DNA of 64,000 nt from Candidatus Izemoplasma sp. (GCA_007132465.1 SLOP01000009.1:1-64000); one strand, 5' to 3'; positions 42,014 to 50,530 are shown, counted from the first letter of the stretch. Translations and numbers: made by a program. The notes: generated from the letters alone by a model not told the origin.

Positions 42014-44368
42014 TTAAGCCTTCTCAGTCAGTGTGATGGTGTGGGCGGGAATTGCCAATTGCTTGGCGAGCACGCGCTCGCGGTCGTGACATGTGAACAC
42101 CAGCACTTGCCTAGTGTGGCGCATGATGTGTAAGGTTTTGAGCGCTGCGGTCAGCCTGGCTTCATCGTACGCGACAAACGCATCATCCAAAAGCAACGGC
42201 AGATGTTGCTTGCCAAGCGTATCCAACAAGCCGACGCGCAAGGCGAAATAGATTTGATCGAGCGTCCCGCGCGAGAAGTGTTCGGGTGACTCAAAATCCC
42301 CGCTACGCTTGTCGTAGGCGGTGAACGCCATGGTTTTTTTCACTTTGATGTCGCGGTAGCGTCCGCGCGTAAACGTATGAACATACTCGCCGATTTTTTC
42401 GCTCAACACCGGCGCAAAGTTTTCTTCAATCGCCGCCACCGCCCGTTCGATGATGTCGATGGCGCGTTGGTGGCGTTGACGCTTGGCCATAAGTTCATCG
42501 CGGCGGGTGCGTTGTGCGTCGAGTTCGTGTTCGACGGTTTCAAGTGGCCGGTGCGTCGCTTCGGTAGACTCGATTTGGTGTTTGAGTTTGTCGATGGCCA
42601 CGCGTCGCTCGTTGATCTCTGAGGTCAGCTCGTCGCGCGATTGTTGAACCTCATCGAGGTCATCGAACGCGATGGCCTCGGCGGTCGAATCGACGCGCGC
42701 CGTCAAGGCGTCAACTGTTTCACCGTCTAACAGATCGTCGAGGCGTACCCGCAACGCGTCTATGTCTTTTTTTATGGCGTGGTATTGGCGGTGTTTATCG
42801 CGGATGGTTTTTAACCCTTCAAGCGAGTCGACGTGATGTTGATGATGCAAGGCTTGGAGGGTTTTGCGCGCTGTATCCGCCCGGTCGTCTTGGGTGGTGA
42901 TGGCTGTCGTTTTCGCGTCGATAGCGGTTTTAAGATCGCTTAAGCGCTCGTGATTGGCCAGGGTGCTGAGGGCGGTTTCATAGATTGCCTCAAGGGCCGC
43001 CGCCGAGTCGATGCCATGGTGTGCTTGGATGCGACGCATTGTATCGGCGGGTTCGCACGCCGCGTCGGCTTGGTCGCGCCACGTGTTTAGGCGCGTGGCA
43101 AGCCGCGTTTCACGGTGGCGGCAAACGGCCACCAGCGGCGTTAAGACGAGCCACGCGATCAGCGTTAACCCAGTGTACCAACGGCGTTTGAGCCAGCGTT
43201 TGGTGTGTTCAAGGCACTTGATGCACTCAGCGGTAGCATGGCGTTTTTTAGCGAGGCGATTTCGCATGTGCGTGGCATGCGCGCAAGCCGCTTCATCATG
43301 TTTGGCCGCGGCTTCACGGTAGGCTTGACGATCGGCGATGATGCGCGTTGGATTTTGACGTTCGGATAAGGTTTGCGCCAGGTCACGTTGTTTACGTCGG
43401 AGTTCGTTTAGCTCTTTTTCCAGCGCTTCGCGTTGTTCGAGGGCGTTGGTCATGGTGGTGGTCGCTTGAAGGTATCGATCAACGGCGTCAGCGTCAAACT
43501 CGGCATAAGGAGCGAGGGCGTTGAGGGCGTTGTTGCGTTCGTTGATGGTGTCGTTTAGGGCTTTGACTTTAGCGTGTTTTGCGTTGATGCGGGCTTGGGT
43601 TTTGGCGGCGAGCGCGTGGTCGAGGTCGGCGTGGATGCGCTCGCGCTTCTGTAGTTCTAGGCGCAAGTTCTCGAGCGTCGCTTTCATCTCGAGCGTGTCG
43701 TCATGGGCGCGGTAGATGGCGTCGCGTTCAGCTTCAAGGCGTTGCACGGCATCGATGGTTTTGGCTAGGGGGCGGGTCGGGGCTTTTTCGGTGCCGATGG
43801 CGTCGCGCGCTTTGGTCAGTTCACCGATTGCTTGCGTCGGACTGAACGCTTCTGAGCCTGAGGCAAGGAGGTTACCGGCGCGACGAATGACCTCGTCAGC
43901 GACGGCTTCGTCGGTTTTTCCTTCCAGTTGGCGAACGCTCAAGGTGTTGGTGTAAAGCGTGTAGGGTACATCGAAAAATGCGCCGAGATCTGGCAATTTC
44001 GTGTGGTCGTCTTTGAACAGCCGCTCAGTGATGTCTTCACCGGTGGTGTTGTGGGTTATGGTGATAGGGTTTTTGGCGCCTTTGCGAAGATCGCGACGGA
44101 TGCGGTAGGGTTTGCCTTCGTGGGTCACGACGAGGCTTCCGCCGTAGTCATCGGTGTCTTTAGGGCGATACCGGTCGTGGTCGTCTAACAAAACACGACG
44201 CTTCAATCCGGGCTTGATGAACCCATAGAGCACCGCTTCAATGAAGGCGTGGATGGTGGTTTTTCCGCTTTCGTTTTCCCCTTCGATGACGTTGATGCCG
44301 TCGGAGAGGTCAACGCGGGTTTGCCTGAACTTGCCAAACGCGCGGATGTCAAGCTCGTTGATGATCAT
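42014..44368 (-). CDS. SbcC/Rad50-like ATPase with membrane insertion (YhaN-like)
   Basis: 784 residues. The N-terminal half ATPase has Walker A EGENESGKTT and the C-terminal half has the signature HFSRGTLDQIYFALR and Walker B PLLLDDAFVAYD. Between them run two long charged coiled-coil arms. At the turn of the coils there is C382-I-K-C385, as in the zinc hook of Rad50, but it is followed within 15 residues by a hydrophobic helix (WYTGLTLIAWLVLTPLVAVC). A membrane insertion there is known in YhaN. It pairs with the nuclease encoded upstream, sharing ATGA, so this is a SbcCD/YhaNO-type DNA end-processing complex, possibly membrane-tethered. Confidence 0.82.
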   Translation of the reverse strand: MIINELDIRAFGKFRQTRVDLSDGINVIEGENESGKTTIHAFIEAVLYGFIKPGLKRRVLLDDHDRYRPKDTDDYGGSLVVTHEGKPYRIRRDLRKGAKNPITITHNTTGEDITERLFKDDHTKLPDLGAFFDVPYTLYTNTLSVRQLEGKTDEAVADEVIRRAGNLLASGSEAFSPTQAIGELTKARDAIGTEKAPTRPLAKTIDAVQRLEAERDAIYRAHDDTLEMKATLENLRLELQKRERIHADLDHALAAKTQARINAKHAKVKALNDTINERNNALNALAPYAEFDADAVDRYLQATTTMTNALEQREALEKELNELRRKQRDLAQTLSERQNPTRIIADRQAYREAAAKHDEAACAHATHMRNRLAKKRHATAECIKCLEHTKRWLKRRWYTGLTLIAWLVLTPLVAVCRHRETRLATRLNTWRDQADAACEPADTMRRIQAHHGIDSAAALEAIYETALSTLANHERLSDLKTAIDAKTTAITTQDDRADTARKTLQALHHQHHVDSLEGLKTIRDKHRQYHAIKKDIDALRVRLDDLLDGETVDALTARVDSTAEAIAFDDLDEVQQSRDELTSEINERRVAIDKLKHQIESTEATHRPLETVEHELDAQRTRRDELMAKRQRHQRAIDIIERAVAAIEENFAPVLSEKIGEYVHTFTRGRYRDIKVKKTMAFTAYDKRSGDFESPEHFSRGTLDQIYFALRVGLLDTLGKQHLPLLLDDAFVAYDEARLTAALKTLHIMRHTRQVLVFTCHDRERVLAKQLAIPAHTITLTEKA

Positions 44369-45429
44369 CCTTCATCACCGCTTTCAAGCAAGGCACGGAG
44401 CGCGAGTCTGAGGGCCTCTTCGTCACCTTTATCACGTTCGAATTCGTCGATGACGGCTTCGATGATGGTATCCTTGTGTGCTTTTCTGAGTTGCTTCAGA
44501 TCGAGGTCGACGGTGGTGTTATCAACGCATTCAAGGTGGTAATGCCCTTCGCTTAAAACATCAAAAAAAGCCGAGTCGAGGATGAGGTGTGGGCTGATAT
44601 GGCCTTGAAAGACAAGCCGAAGCATGTCTTTTTTCTTCTCCCGGCGACTGAACGCCGCATCGACTTTTTGACGGATGTCATGGGTGGTATCCTCAGGAGT
44701 TAAGGTGATTGATTTCACCACGAAACGTCGTGTAGCAAAAGGCTCAAAGGTTGCGGTGATGGGTTTTTCAAGCGTCCCGGTGATGTAGCCTTTGGCGTCG
44801 GTTTCAGAAAAATCGATCGGCTCTAGGTTGCCAGCATAGGCAATGTGTGGTGCAAGCAGAGCGTGTTTATGAATGTGTCCGAGCGCAATATAATCAAATG
44901 CCGTGGCTTTGAGGGTTTTTAGGTCAATCAAGTAGTGAGGATCTTTAGGGTTGGTGACATCACCATGCAAGCAGAGCACGTTTATGCGGTCGGGGTTGAG
45001 GTTTTCGTCGATGGTGTGTAACTTGTCGAGGGAAAAATCATCGGTGTTTAATCCGTACACCTCAACGTCACCCACGCGCACCGGTTTCAGCGATCCGTCA
45101 AAGATGTGGACGTGCTCGAGGCGGTTTAAATGTGCGTACGCTTTCGCATGCAACATGTCGTCATGGTTGCCGACGACGACGAACACGGGTTTTCCCGTGG
45201 CGTTCATGCGCGTGAAGACGGCTTCAATTTTCGACACCGGAATACGGGCATGATCAAACAGATCCCCACACACAAAAAGCATGTCCGCGTCGGCTTTGAC
45301 GTGGTCAAGCAAGCGATAGACACTTTCTTCAATCTCGCGCACGCGATCGGCGTGTGCGGTGGCGTTGCTAAATGAGGCATGGGTCATCTTGGTGCCGAGG
45401 TGCCAATCGGCGGTGTGAATAAATCGCAT
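44365..45429 (-). CDS. SbcD/YhaO-like metallophosphatase nuclease
   Basis: 354 residues. Calcineurin-like motifs in order: HTADWHLG (D and H), FVCGDLFDH, VVGNHDD, CLHGDV and LGHIHKH, all needed for the two-metal nuclease centre of SbcD/Mre11. The C-terminal 120 residues would cap the site and bind the ATPase partner. It is translated immediately before, and overlaps by 4 bases, the YhaN-like ATPase. The complex processes double-strand breaks and hairpins. Start ATG 45429 follows GGGGG at a spacing of about 6. Confidence 0.87.
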   Translation of the reverse strand: MRFIHTADWHLGTKMTHASFSNATAHADRVREIEESVYRLLDHVKADADMLFVCGDLFDHARIPVSKIEAVFTRMNATGKPVFVVVGNHDDMLHAKAYAHLNRLEHVHIFDGSLKPVRVGDVEVYGLNTDDFSLDKLHTIDENLNPDRINVLCLHGDVTNPKDPHYLIDLKTLKATAFDYIALGHIHKHALLAPHIAYAGNLEPIDFSETDAKGYITGTLEKPITATFEPFATRRFVVKSITLTPEDTTHDIRQKVDAAFSRREKKKDMLRLVFQGHISPHLILDSAFFDVLSEGHYHLECVDNTTVDLDLKQLRKAHKDTIIEAVIDEFERDKGDEEALRLALRALLESGDEG

Positions 45430-45444
45430 GGGTTTCCCCCTTCG

Positions 45445-46041
45445 TTAAGATAACAAGATGATGGCTTGAACGAAGCCGATGAGCGCGCCGAGCACAAAAC
45501 CGAGCCGTTCGATGTGTCGCAGTTCCTTCTTGACTAACCCTAAAATCAGGGCTTCAAAGGATTGCGTGTCCATGGCGTTGATTTTCGTCTCGACGAGCGA
45601 TGGAATGTCGACGTTGTCGAGGCCCTTGTCTTTCATTGCCGCAAACAAGGTTTCGATTAACGCGTCACCCTCGCGCTCGATGTAGCGGTCAACGGCGTGT
45701 TCCACGTTGGTGCCGAGAATGCTTTTGAACATCGCCGGTAAGATCGCTTCGATGCGGGCGGCGAGTTCTTGTTTAAGGGTGGTTTTAAAGGCGTGTTTGG
45801 TCTCGTCGTTTACAAAGTCATCGTAGAGCGTTTCTTTATCAAGCAGTTCGCGTTCAATGGCTTCGCCAAGAGCGCGGGCGATTTTCGCTTTGCGTTTGGG
45901 GATGACGCCTTGGAAACGAAAAAAGAGCACGCGTCGTGGTCGGTGTGGGCGAAAGAGCATGCGGATGGCGATGGCGTTGGTCATGTAGCCGATGGCGCCG
46001 CCAATCAAGACGACAAAAATGAGCTGAACAGGGGTTGGCAT
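45445..46041 (-). CDS. DUF445-family membrane protein
   Basis: 198 residues. N-terminal helix FVVLIGGAIGYMTNAIAIRMLFRPHRP is the DUF445 signature, followed by FRFQGVIPKRKAKIARALG, a long helical section and a C-terminal helix (LGFVLGALIGFVQAIILL). The family usually runs to about 370 residues; this is a short version, as in B. subtilis YheB-type fragments, but both ends are intact. Function unknown. The gene lies 15 bases before the nuclease gene and 9 bases after the TM2 gene, so four genes (TM2, DUF445, nuclease, ATPase) are likely one transcript. Confidence 0.8.
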   Translation of the reverse strand: MPTPVQLIFVVLIGGAIGYMTNAIAIRMLFRPHRPRRVLFFRFQGVIPKRKAKIARALGEAIERELLDKETLYDDFVNDETKHAFKTTLKQELAARIEAILPAMFKSILGTNVEHAVDRYIEREGDALIETLFAAMKDKGLDNVDIPSLVETKINAMDTQSFEALILGLVKKELRHIERLGFVLGALIGFVQAIILLS

Positions 46042-46050
46042 GATGGACTC

Positions 46051-46608
46051 CTAAAAGCGTAGCAGGCGGCCGTAGCCGTCGGTGCGAATAATGCCCAGCA
46101 ACAACATCACCGCTTCCACCCACGCCCACACCCATGCCACCACAAACAGAAACGATAAGAGCCCGAAGGTTCCTAAGAAAAGTTGCGCGAGGCCGCGTCC
46201 CGAACGCCCTAGGTAAAAATTGTGCACGCCAAAACCCCCGAGGAAAAATGCCAGCACCGCCGCAAGCGTCCGCGACCGCCGGAGTTGGTAGGCGGGTCGA
46301 GGTCTCAGCACGTCTTTAAGGTTGGATGTTTCATAGGTTTCATCAACCTTAATCGACGCCGGTTCAAGTTGCGAGGGATCACGCTCGTAGGGCAAATCAA
46401 ACTCCCGTGGTGTTTGAATGGCGTCTTGGTCTCTCCCACAGTGTTTGCAGGTTCGTTGATGGCGTTTTAATCCACCGCCGCAATAATTGCAGCGGGTGCT
46501 TTTGGACGTCGGTTTATGTGTCTCGCTGTCGCGTTTAAGTGTGACCCCGCAACGCGGGCAGTACCGTCGGTTATCGGTGATTGTTGCACGGCAACTGTGA
46601 CATTGCAT
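46051..46608 (-). CDS. TM2-domain protein with two zinc ribbons
   Basis: 185 residues. Two CxxC zinc-ribbon pairs at the N-terminus (CHSC ... CPRC and CNYC ... CKHC) are followed by an acidic linker, then a TM2 domain with RTLAAVLAFFLGGFGVHNFYLGRSGRGLAQLFL and a second helix pair (about 115-170). TM2 proteins sit in the membrane and often carry N-terminal zinc ribbons in Bacillota; their function is unknown. The start is ATG 46608 after AAAAGAGGGA. A minus-strand TGC-TATAAT (46650-46642) is the likely extended -10 promoter. It leads the TM2-DUF445-nuclease-ATPase group. Confidence 0.85.
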   Translation of the reverse strand: MQCHSCRATITDNRRYCPRCGVTLKRDSETHKPTSKSTRCNYCGGGLKRHQRTCKHCGRDQDAIQTPREFDLPYERDPSQLEPASIKVDETYETSNLKDVLRPRPAYQLRRSRTLAAVLAFFLGGFGVHNFYLGRSGRGLAQLFLGTFGLLSFLFVVAWVWAWVEAVMLLLGIIRTDGYGRLLRF

Positions 46609-46730
46609 CGTATCCCTCTTTTCAGGTCAAAATCCACTTTCATTATAGCACACGGGGCCCTCATCAGAGAATGTTTCGTTTCAACGACCGCGCGGTTGAA
46701 AATGCGGTATAATGGAAACGAGGTGATAGT

Positions 46731-47234
46731 GTGACGTATGCATACAAAACGAAGACCCCACACATCGCGTCATCGGCTCGCGTGTTTGACGGTGCCCGCG
46801 TCGTGGGTGATGTCACGCTCGGCGAGCGCGTCGGCGTGTGGTACAACGCCGTCATCCGCGGCGACATGGCCCCGGTGACCATCGGCGATGAAACCAACGT
46901 ACAAGATGGGGTCATCATTCACACCAACACCGACATGCCTACCATCATCGGTCGCGGTGTGACAATCGGCCATAAAGCGATTATCCACGCCGCCACCGTC
47001 GGCGATGACGCGCTCATCGGCATGGGGTCAATCATCCTTGACGATGCCCATGTCGGCGAACATGCGCTCGTGGCTGCGGGCTGTGTGGTGCCGCCGGGAA
47101 AAAAAGTGCCTGCACGTCACTTGGCCGTGGGTAACCCGATGAAAATCATCCGTGAGTTGAGCGATGAGGAAGTCGAGGGCATTCGACAAAACACTGGGTA
47201 TTACGTGCAGTTGCTGGCTGACTATGCCGAATAA
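46731..47234 (+). CDS. Gamma-carbonic anhydrase-like hexapeptide protein
   Basis: 167 residues. Left-handed beta-helix repeats (IVGDVTLG, VTIGDETNV, TIIGRGVTIGHK, ALIGMGSIILDDAHV) and the metal histidines in DGVIIHTN and GHKAIIHAAT fit the YrdA/PaaY group of gamma-carbonic anhydrase-like proteins. It forms a trimer with metal sites between subunits. Activity as carbonic anhydrase is not certain in this group. The start is GTG 46731 with AGGTGA 4 bases before it; a TATAAT at 46708-46713 is the -10. Single-gene unit ended by a bidirectional terminator. Confidence 0.85.
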   Translation: MTYAYKTKTPHIASSARVFDGARVVGDVTLGERVGVWYNAVIRGDMAPVTIGDETNVQDGVIIHTNTDMPTIIGRGVTIGHKAIIHAATVGDDALIGMGSIILDDAHVGEHALVAAGCVVPPGKKVPARHLAVGNPMKIIRELSDEEVEGIRQNTGYYVQLLADYAE

Positions 47235-47256
47235 AAAGACCGTTCGCGGTCTTTTT
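47233..47256. terminator. Bidirectional terminator between the carbonic anhydrase-like and 47259 genes
   Basis: AAAAAGACCG-TTCG-CGGTCTTTTT, a 10-bp stem with a tetraloop. Confidence 0.9.
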
Positions 47257-47258
47257 AT

Positions 47259-48125
47259 TTACCAGTCCCACCGATCGTCGATGAGGCGTTCGAGGTGGGC
47301 AAGATCGTCTTTTAGGGCCTGCATGCGCGTGCCAATCATCTCGCGAGTGAGGGGGGCTCTGGCGCGGGTAAAAGGGCGTGCGATGGCGAGGATGGTGTGT
47401 GATTCGTTGGATGCAAAATAGACATGTTTGACGCCTGCATCCATCATCGCCTCAAGGGCTTTTTGTTGATGGCGCGGGATTGAGGTTGGCTGGGTGGCGG
47501 TGTACAAACTCAGGCGTCCTTCGGTGTGCGTTTTCTGGTAAGAAACACCTTTGTGACGAGGTTTTCCTTGGCTTCGTATTTGGTAAGTTCCACCGCGAGA
47601 GGGCATGACGATAAAGGCCCCGGAAAACACGGTGCGTGTGCCATACTGACCTTGGTTGACCGAAAGCACACATTCATGAAAGGTGTAAGGGATGTCTGAC
47701 GCCGTCGTGCCTTTAAAGCGGTAGCGCTCACTCACCATGGCGTGGCGCGTAAACAACCCGGATTCGCGATACACTGCTTTGTCGGGTTTTCTCATGGCTT
47801 CGTAAGCGTACACGTTCATGCCCTCCTCGGCAAGCAGCGCAACAACATCGGCTTGCAAAGCGAGAAGGGTTGCCTTCCATGGATGAAAGTGACGATGAAT
47901 CAGCCATCCCGTCAACGCGAGCAGCGCGCTGGTGAGGAAAACAATCCCTAGCGCGATGACCAGCCAGGTTGTTGAAGCATACAGCAAGGGTGTCACGATG
48001 ATGATGGCAATAAGCGTCAGGCCACTCAGCGAGAGAAACCAGACGTTGTTAAACAGTCGTCGTGGTGGATCGTAGGCAGCTTGAAAGCGTGATTGAATGC
48101 GTGCCACACGGGTGTGATTGAGCAT
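47259..48125 (-). CDS. Two-helix membrane protein, DUF3137-like
   Basis: 288 residues. Two membrane helices near residues 28-48 and 53-73 precede a soluble domain. That domain has YRESGLFTRHAMVSERYRFKGT, FHECVLSVNQ and FSGAFIVMPS, an order also seen in the DUF3137 family ('...SglF......~y.G.d...g......~F~F~e~~~...~f~G~f~~~~'). The likeness is by eye and modest. The start ATG 48125 follows GGAGGTG; TTTAAA-17-TACAAT on the minus strand (48172-48144) is a plausible promoter. Function unknown. Confidence 0.6.
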   Translation of the reverse strand: MLNHTRVARIQSRFQAAYDPPRRLFNNVWFLSLSGLTLIAIIIVTPLLYASTTWLVIALGIVFLTSALLALTGWLIHRHFHPWKATLLALQADVVALLAEEGMNVYAYEAMRKPDKAVYRESGLFTRHAMVSERYRFKGTTASDIPYTFHECVLSVNQGQYGTRTVFSGAFIVMPSRGGTYQIRSQGKPRHKGVSYQKTHTEGRLSLYTATQPTSIPRHQQKALEAMMDAGVKHVYFASNESHTILAIARPFTRARAPLTREMIGTRMQALKDDLAHLERLIDDRWDW

Positions 48126-48177
48126 AAAAACACCTCCGTCTTTATTGTACGAGACGTCGGCGTTTTTTTAAAGGGCA

Positions 48178-48552
48178 TTATGCTTGGTGGCGCACGGTTT
48201 TGACGATGAGGAAGAAGTACGCGTACTTTAAAACCACCAGGATGACGATAAGCGGTTTGGCAAAAGCAAACGGCAAGGTGAAGAAGGGAATCACCAGCAT
48301 CGCGTCGACAGTGAGCATTAACGTCCATTTTTGCTTCCGTGTCATGGCATGGGTTTCAGCAAACGTCTTGACGTGCTTTTGGTAAAGCCGGGTGTTTGTG
48401 AGCCAGCGGTGAAATCGTGTGGAGCCTTTAGCGTAGCAGGCCGCCGCCAAAAGCACAAACGGCGTCGTCGGCAAGAGCGGCATCACCACCCCAATACCGC
48501 CGACGATGAGGGCTAGCGTACCAAGAAAAATCATCAGCCCGCGGATAATCAT
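48178..48552 (-). CDS. DUF454 (YbaN-type) membrane protein, second copy
   Basis: 124 residues. The signature LIVGGIGVVMPLLPTTPFVLLAAACYAKGSTRFHRWLTNTRLY is nearly the same as in the copy at 2991-3401. The rest is two hydrophobic helices. It overlaps the end of the DUF438-hemerythrin gene by ATGA and ends the DUF1858-DUF438-DUF454 operon. As with the other copy, it follows a gene for oxidative or nitrosative stress. No clear terminator follows; a weak T-run lies at about 48162-48169. Confidence 0.83.
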   Translation of the reverse strand: MIIRGLMIFLGTLALIVGGIGVVMPLLPTTPFVLLAAACYAKGSTRFHRWLTNTRLYQKHVKTFAETHAMTRKQKWTLMLTVDAMLVIPFFTLPFAFAKPLIVILVVLKYAYFFLIVKTVRHQA

Positions 48553-49748
48553 TTGTCCATCAGCCTTTTTTCTCCTTCGAGTTCGCGAATCGGTTTGATA
48601 TCCTGGGTCATCTCTAGGGTGCCGAGGTAGGTCTCGTCTTTATCGCGAACGGCGAAATAGCGAATGTGCACGAAGCGGTCTCGAAACTGAATCCAAAAAT
48701 CTTCGTGGTCTTTCTTGCCGGTCTTAAAGTTCTCGACGATGGTTTCTACCACGTGCACACTAGCGGGCGGGTGACACATGTTGACATGGCGGCCGAGGAT
48801 GGTAATCGGGCGCTCGAAGATGCGTTCTTCGCCTTGGGTGAAATACCGCACATACCCGTTGGCGTCGACAAACGTCAAATCCAAGGGTAAGGTGTTCATG
48901 ATGGCATTCACGACGTGGCCTTCAAGTTCTCCGGCGTCAAAACGCACGGTGCCCGGGGTGGTGTCTTCAACCGTAATTTCTTCTTCGGTATCCGCACGCC
49001 AAGAGTCTTCGGGTGCTTCGAGGAAATAACCGATCTCATCGCTTGCTTCGGCAATTTGGATAAAATTGTACAGGTTCAACTCCTCGGCGAGCAAGGGGAT
49101 GAGGATGTTGTTTTCTTTAAAGACCATGTCGCGGACTTTTTGCGTCACCGCTTTCACGCGATCATTGACCTCAGCAACCGTGACGTCAGGGTGGTCAAGT
49201 AGGGTGCGTACCGCTTTCATCTCGGTGCGGATTTCATCGTCAACGCCCCACATGACTTGCGGCGGACCGGTGATGCCCTTTTTTTCAAGGTACGGGAAAA
49301 AGAGCGTTTCTTTACGGGCGTAGTGTTTTTCAATCTCTTTTAACCGATCCATGCCCACCCTCAGCATCAACAAAGCCATGTTGCCTTCTTGGGTAAGGTA
49401 GGGGTCGATTTCCTCGTCCAGCAATTTTTCCGCGCGCGTGTTTTCCGTCTTTAACACATGAAGTGGATGCCCGGCTTGCTGCTCGGCATCGTGCTTGTGT
49501 AAATCGCTGACGTTAGTGCCCATAATCGAGGCGTGGACGTCACACAATTTTTGGATTTCTTCAACCGGCAAGCCCTCGCGAATCAGGGCTTGTTCGAGGT
49601 CGGCGATTTCGCTTGTGTCGACCTCGCCGAAATGGTCCTTAAAGTCCTTCTCGACGCTGGCCTTGTCACGTCCTTCGTGCAGTTCGCGTATCAAACGCCG
49701 AAGCTGGTCTCGGCGTTGTTTTTTTTGGTTATCAATCAGTTCACTCAC
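48549..49748 (-). CDS. DUF438 protein with hemerythrin-like and PAS domains
   Basis: 399 residues. Residues 1-70 are the DUF438 helical domain (QLRRLIRELHEG, EIADLEQALIREGLPVEEIQKLCDVHA). A hemerythrin-like HHE domain follows (about 90-235) with metal-type His and Glu in GHPLHVLKTEN, EIEKHYARKETLFFPYLE and KENNILIPLLAEEL. A PAS domain ends the protein (about 285-390; LPLDLTFVDANGYVRYFTQGEERIF). The set is known from anaerobes and acts, by analogy with ScdA/YtfE, in sensing oxygen or nitric oxide or repairing iron-sulfur centres. It shares ATGA with the DUF1858 gene in front and with the DUF454 gene behind. Confidence 0.87.
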   Translation of the reverse strand: MSELIDNQKKQRRDQLRRLIRELHEGRDKASVEKDFKDHFGEVDTSEIADLEQALIREGLPVEEIQKLCDVHASIMGTNVSDLHKHDAEQQAGHPLHVLKTENTRAEKLLDEEIDPYLTQEGNMALLMLRVGMDRLKEIEKHYARKETLFFPYLEKKGITGPPQVMWGVDDEIRTEMKAVRTLLDHPDVTVAEVNDRVKAVTQKVRDMVFKENNILIPLLAEELNLYNFIQIAEASDEIGYFLEAPEDSWRADTEEEITVEDTTPGTVRFDAGELEGHVVNAIMNTLPLDLTFVDANGYVRYFTQGEERIFERPITILGRHVNMCHPPASVHVVETIVENFKTGKKDHEDFWIQFRDRFVHIRYFAVRDKDETYLGTLEMTQDIKPIRELEGEKRLMDK

Positions 49749-49975
49749 GTTATTCCCTCCAGTGTCATGCCGTGTTTGTTGAACACGGCTTGGGCGATTT
49801 CGGGGTCGATATCCCGAGATGCCAATCCCTTCTTAAGTGTCATGACGCGGCCAACGGTGTTGAGGACGGCCGCTTTCTTTATGTGGTCTAAGCCGAGTTC
49901 AACCATGGCGGCGAGCGCCTTCGGGTGAGCGCTCACGATGGCATGCACGGTGTGGGTGGCGTCGACACGCTGCAT
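49745..49975 (-). CDS. DUF1858 protein
   Basis: 76 residues. The pattern TVHAIVSAHPKALAAMVELGLDH, then LKKGLASRDIDPEIAQAVFNKHG is that of DUF1858, a small helical domain fused to the N-terminus of ScdA (hemerythrin) in other bacteria and here encoded as a separate gene directly before the DUF438-hemerythrin gene. The usual 'C' of the DUF1858 'GhxC' motif is replaced here by D-H at the end of GLDH. The start is ATG 49975, 9 bases after AAAGGA; the GTG at 49993 would include that site. Confidence 0.82.
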   Translation of the reverse strand: MQRVDATHTVHAIVSAHPKALAAMVELGLDHIKKAAVLNTVGRVMTLKKGLASRDIDPEIAQAVFNKHGMTLEGIT

Positions 49976-49997
49976 AATGTCACGTCCTTTCACACCT

Positions 49998-50027
49998 ATA
50001 GTCTACGCGATATATCGCTGTTATCAA
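49998..50027 (-). promoter_or_regulatory. Promoter with palindromic spacer before DUF1858 operon
   Basis: Minus strand TTGATA (50027-50022), 18 bases, GACTAT (50003-49998). The spacer contains the perfect 12-base palindrome GCGATATATCGC (50007-50018), placed where a repressor or a MerR-type activator would bind. The -10 is weak, which would suit a regulated promoter. Confidence 0.45.
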
Positions 50028-50041
50028 GCAATATCATCATC

Positions 50042-50070
50042 TTTACAAGCTGTGAACTAAGGGTTATAAT
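50042..50070 (+). promoter_or_regulatory. Consensus promoter with no gene behind it
   Basis: TTTACA (50042-50047), 17 bases, TATAAT (50065-50070) on the plus strand. No plus-strand gene starts before 50661, and the RNA would run into the terminator hairpin at 50091-50108 and then antisense to the gene at 50099-50530. Confidence 0.55.
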
Positions 50071-50083
50071 GTGTCATTTTGTA

Positions 50084-50108
50084 AACAAAAAAAGGCCCTT
50101 AGGCCTTT
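50084..50108 (-). terminator. Terminator of the EIIA-like gene
   Basis: Minus strand AAAGGCC-TAAG-GGCCTTT followed by TTTTGTTT. The TAA stop of the gene lies in its loop. Confidence 0.8.
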
Positions 50109-50530
50109 GATAACAAGCGTTTTTCAAACCAACGCTCCATGCGCTGTTTATCGTACAATCGTTTATCGGCGTACGCTTCGGTAGTAAACTCAACAAGCGT
50201 CCTTAAGAAGGTTAGATAGCCTTCTTCGGTTTGTGCACCGAAGACAAACGCGTTGTTAATCGGACGTTGATAAAAAGTAAAGGGCGCGTCCACTTTAAGG
50301 TATGCCAAGGTGTTTTTACGAACGTGTTCGCATGGTGGTGCGTGCCAAATAACCGTGTCGTCGTTGATGATGAGATGCGTTGTTAAGGCGTCGACTTCAT
50401 CGACGATGTTCTTCAGGTAAATCGCGCCAATGGCGCGTTGTTTATACGCTTCATGCGCGGTTTCATACAATGCGGATTCCCATCCTTCAACGGATTTTCT
50501 TTCGCGATATGTGAAGAGTACGTTCGACAA
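50099..50530 (-). CDS. PTS EIIA-like (fructose/mannitol type) domain protein, tentative
   Basis: 143 residues. An alpha/beta pattern with AIYLKNIVDEVDAL, VIWHAPPCEHVRKNTLAYLKVDAPFTF and NNAFVFGAQTEEGYLTFLRTLVEFT resembles the fold of PTS EIIA type 2 ('iaipH....v.....a...l..pi........vf.la....hl..L..la'), but the phosphorylated His region is not canonical, so the family call is weak. The start is a TTG at 50530, 6 bases after AAAGGGGAG; there is no suitable ATG. A minus-strand TGA-TACAAT (50565-50557) is the extended -10. No other PTS gene is in the window; a regulatory role would be the natural reading if the family is right. Confidence 0.4.
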   Translation of the reverse strand: MSNVLFTYRERKSVEGWESALYETAHEAYKQRAIGAIYLKNIVDEVDALTTHLIINDDTVIWHAPPCEHVRKNTLAYLKVDAPFTFYQRPINNAFVFGAQTEEGYLTFLRTLVEFTTEAYADKRLYDKQRMERWFEKRLLSKA

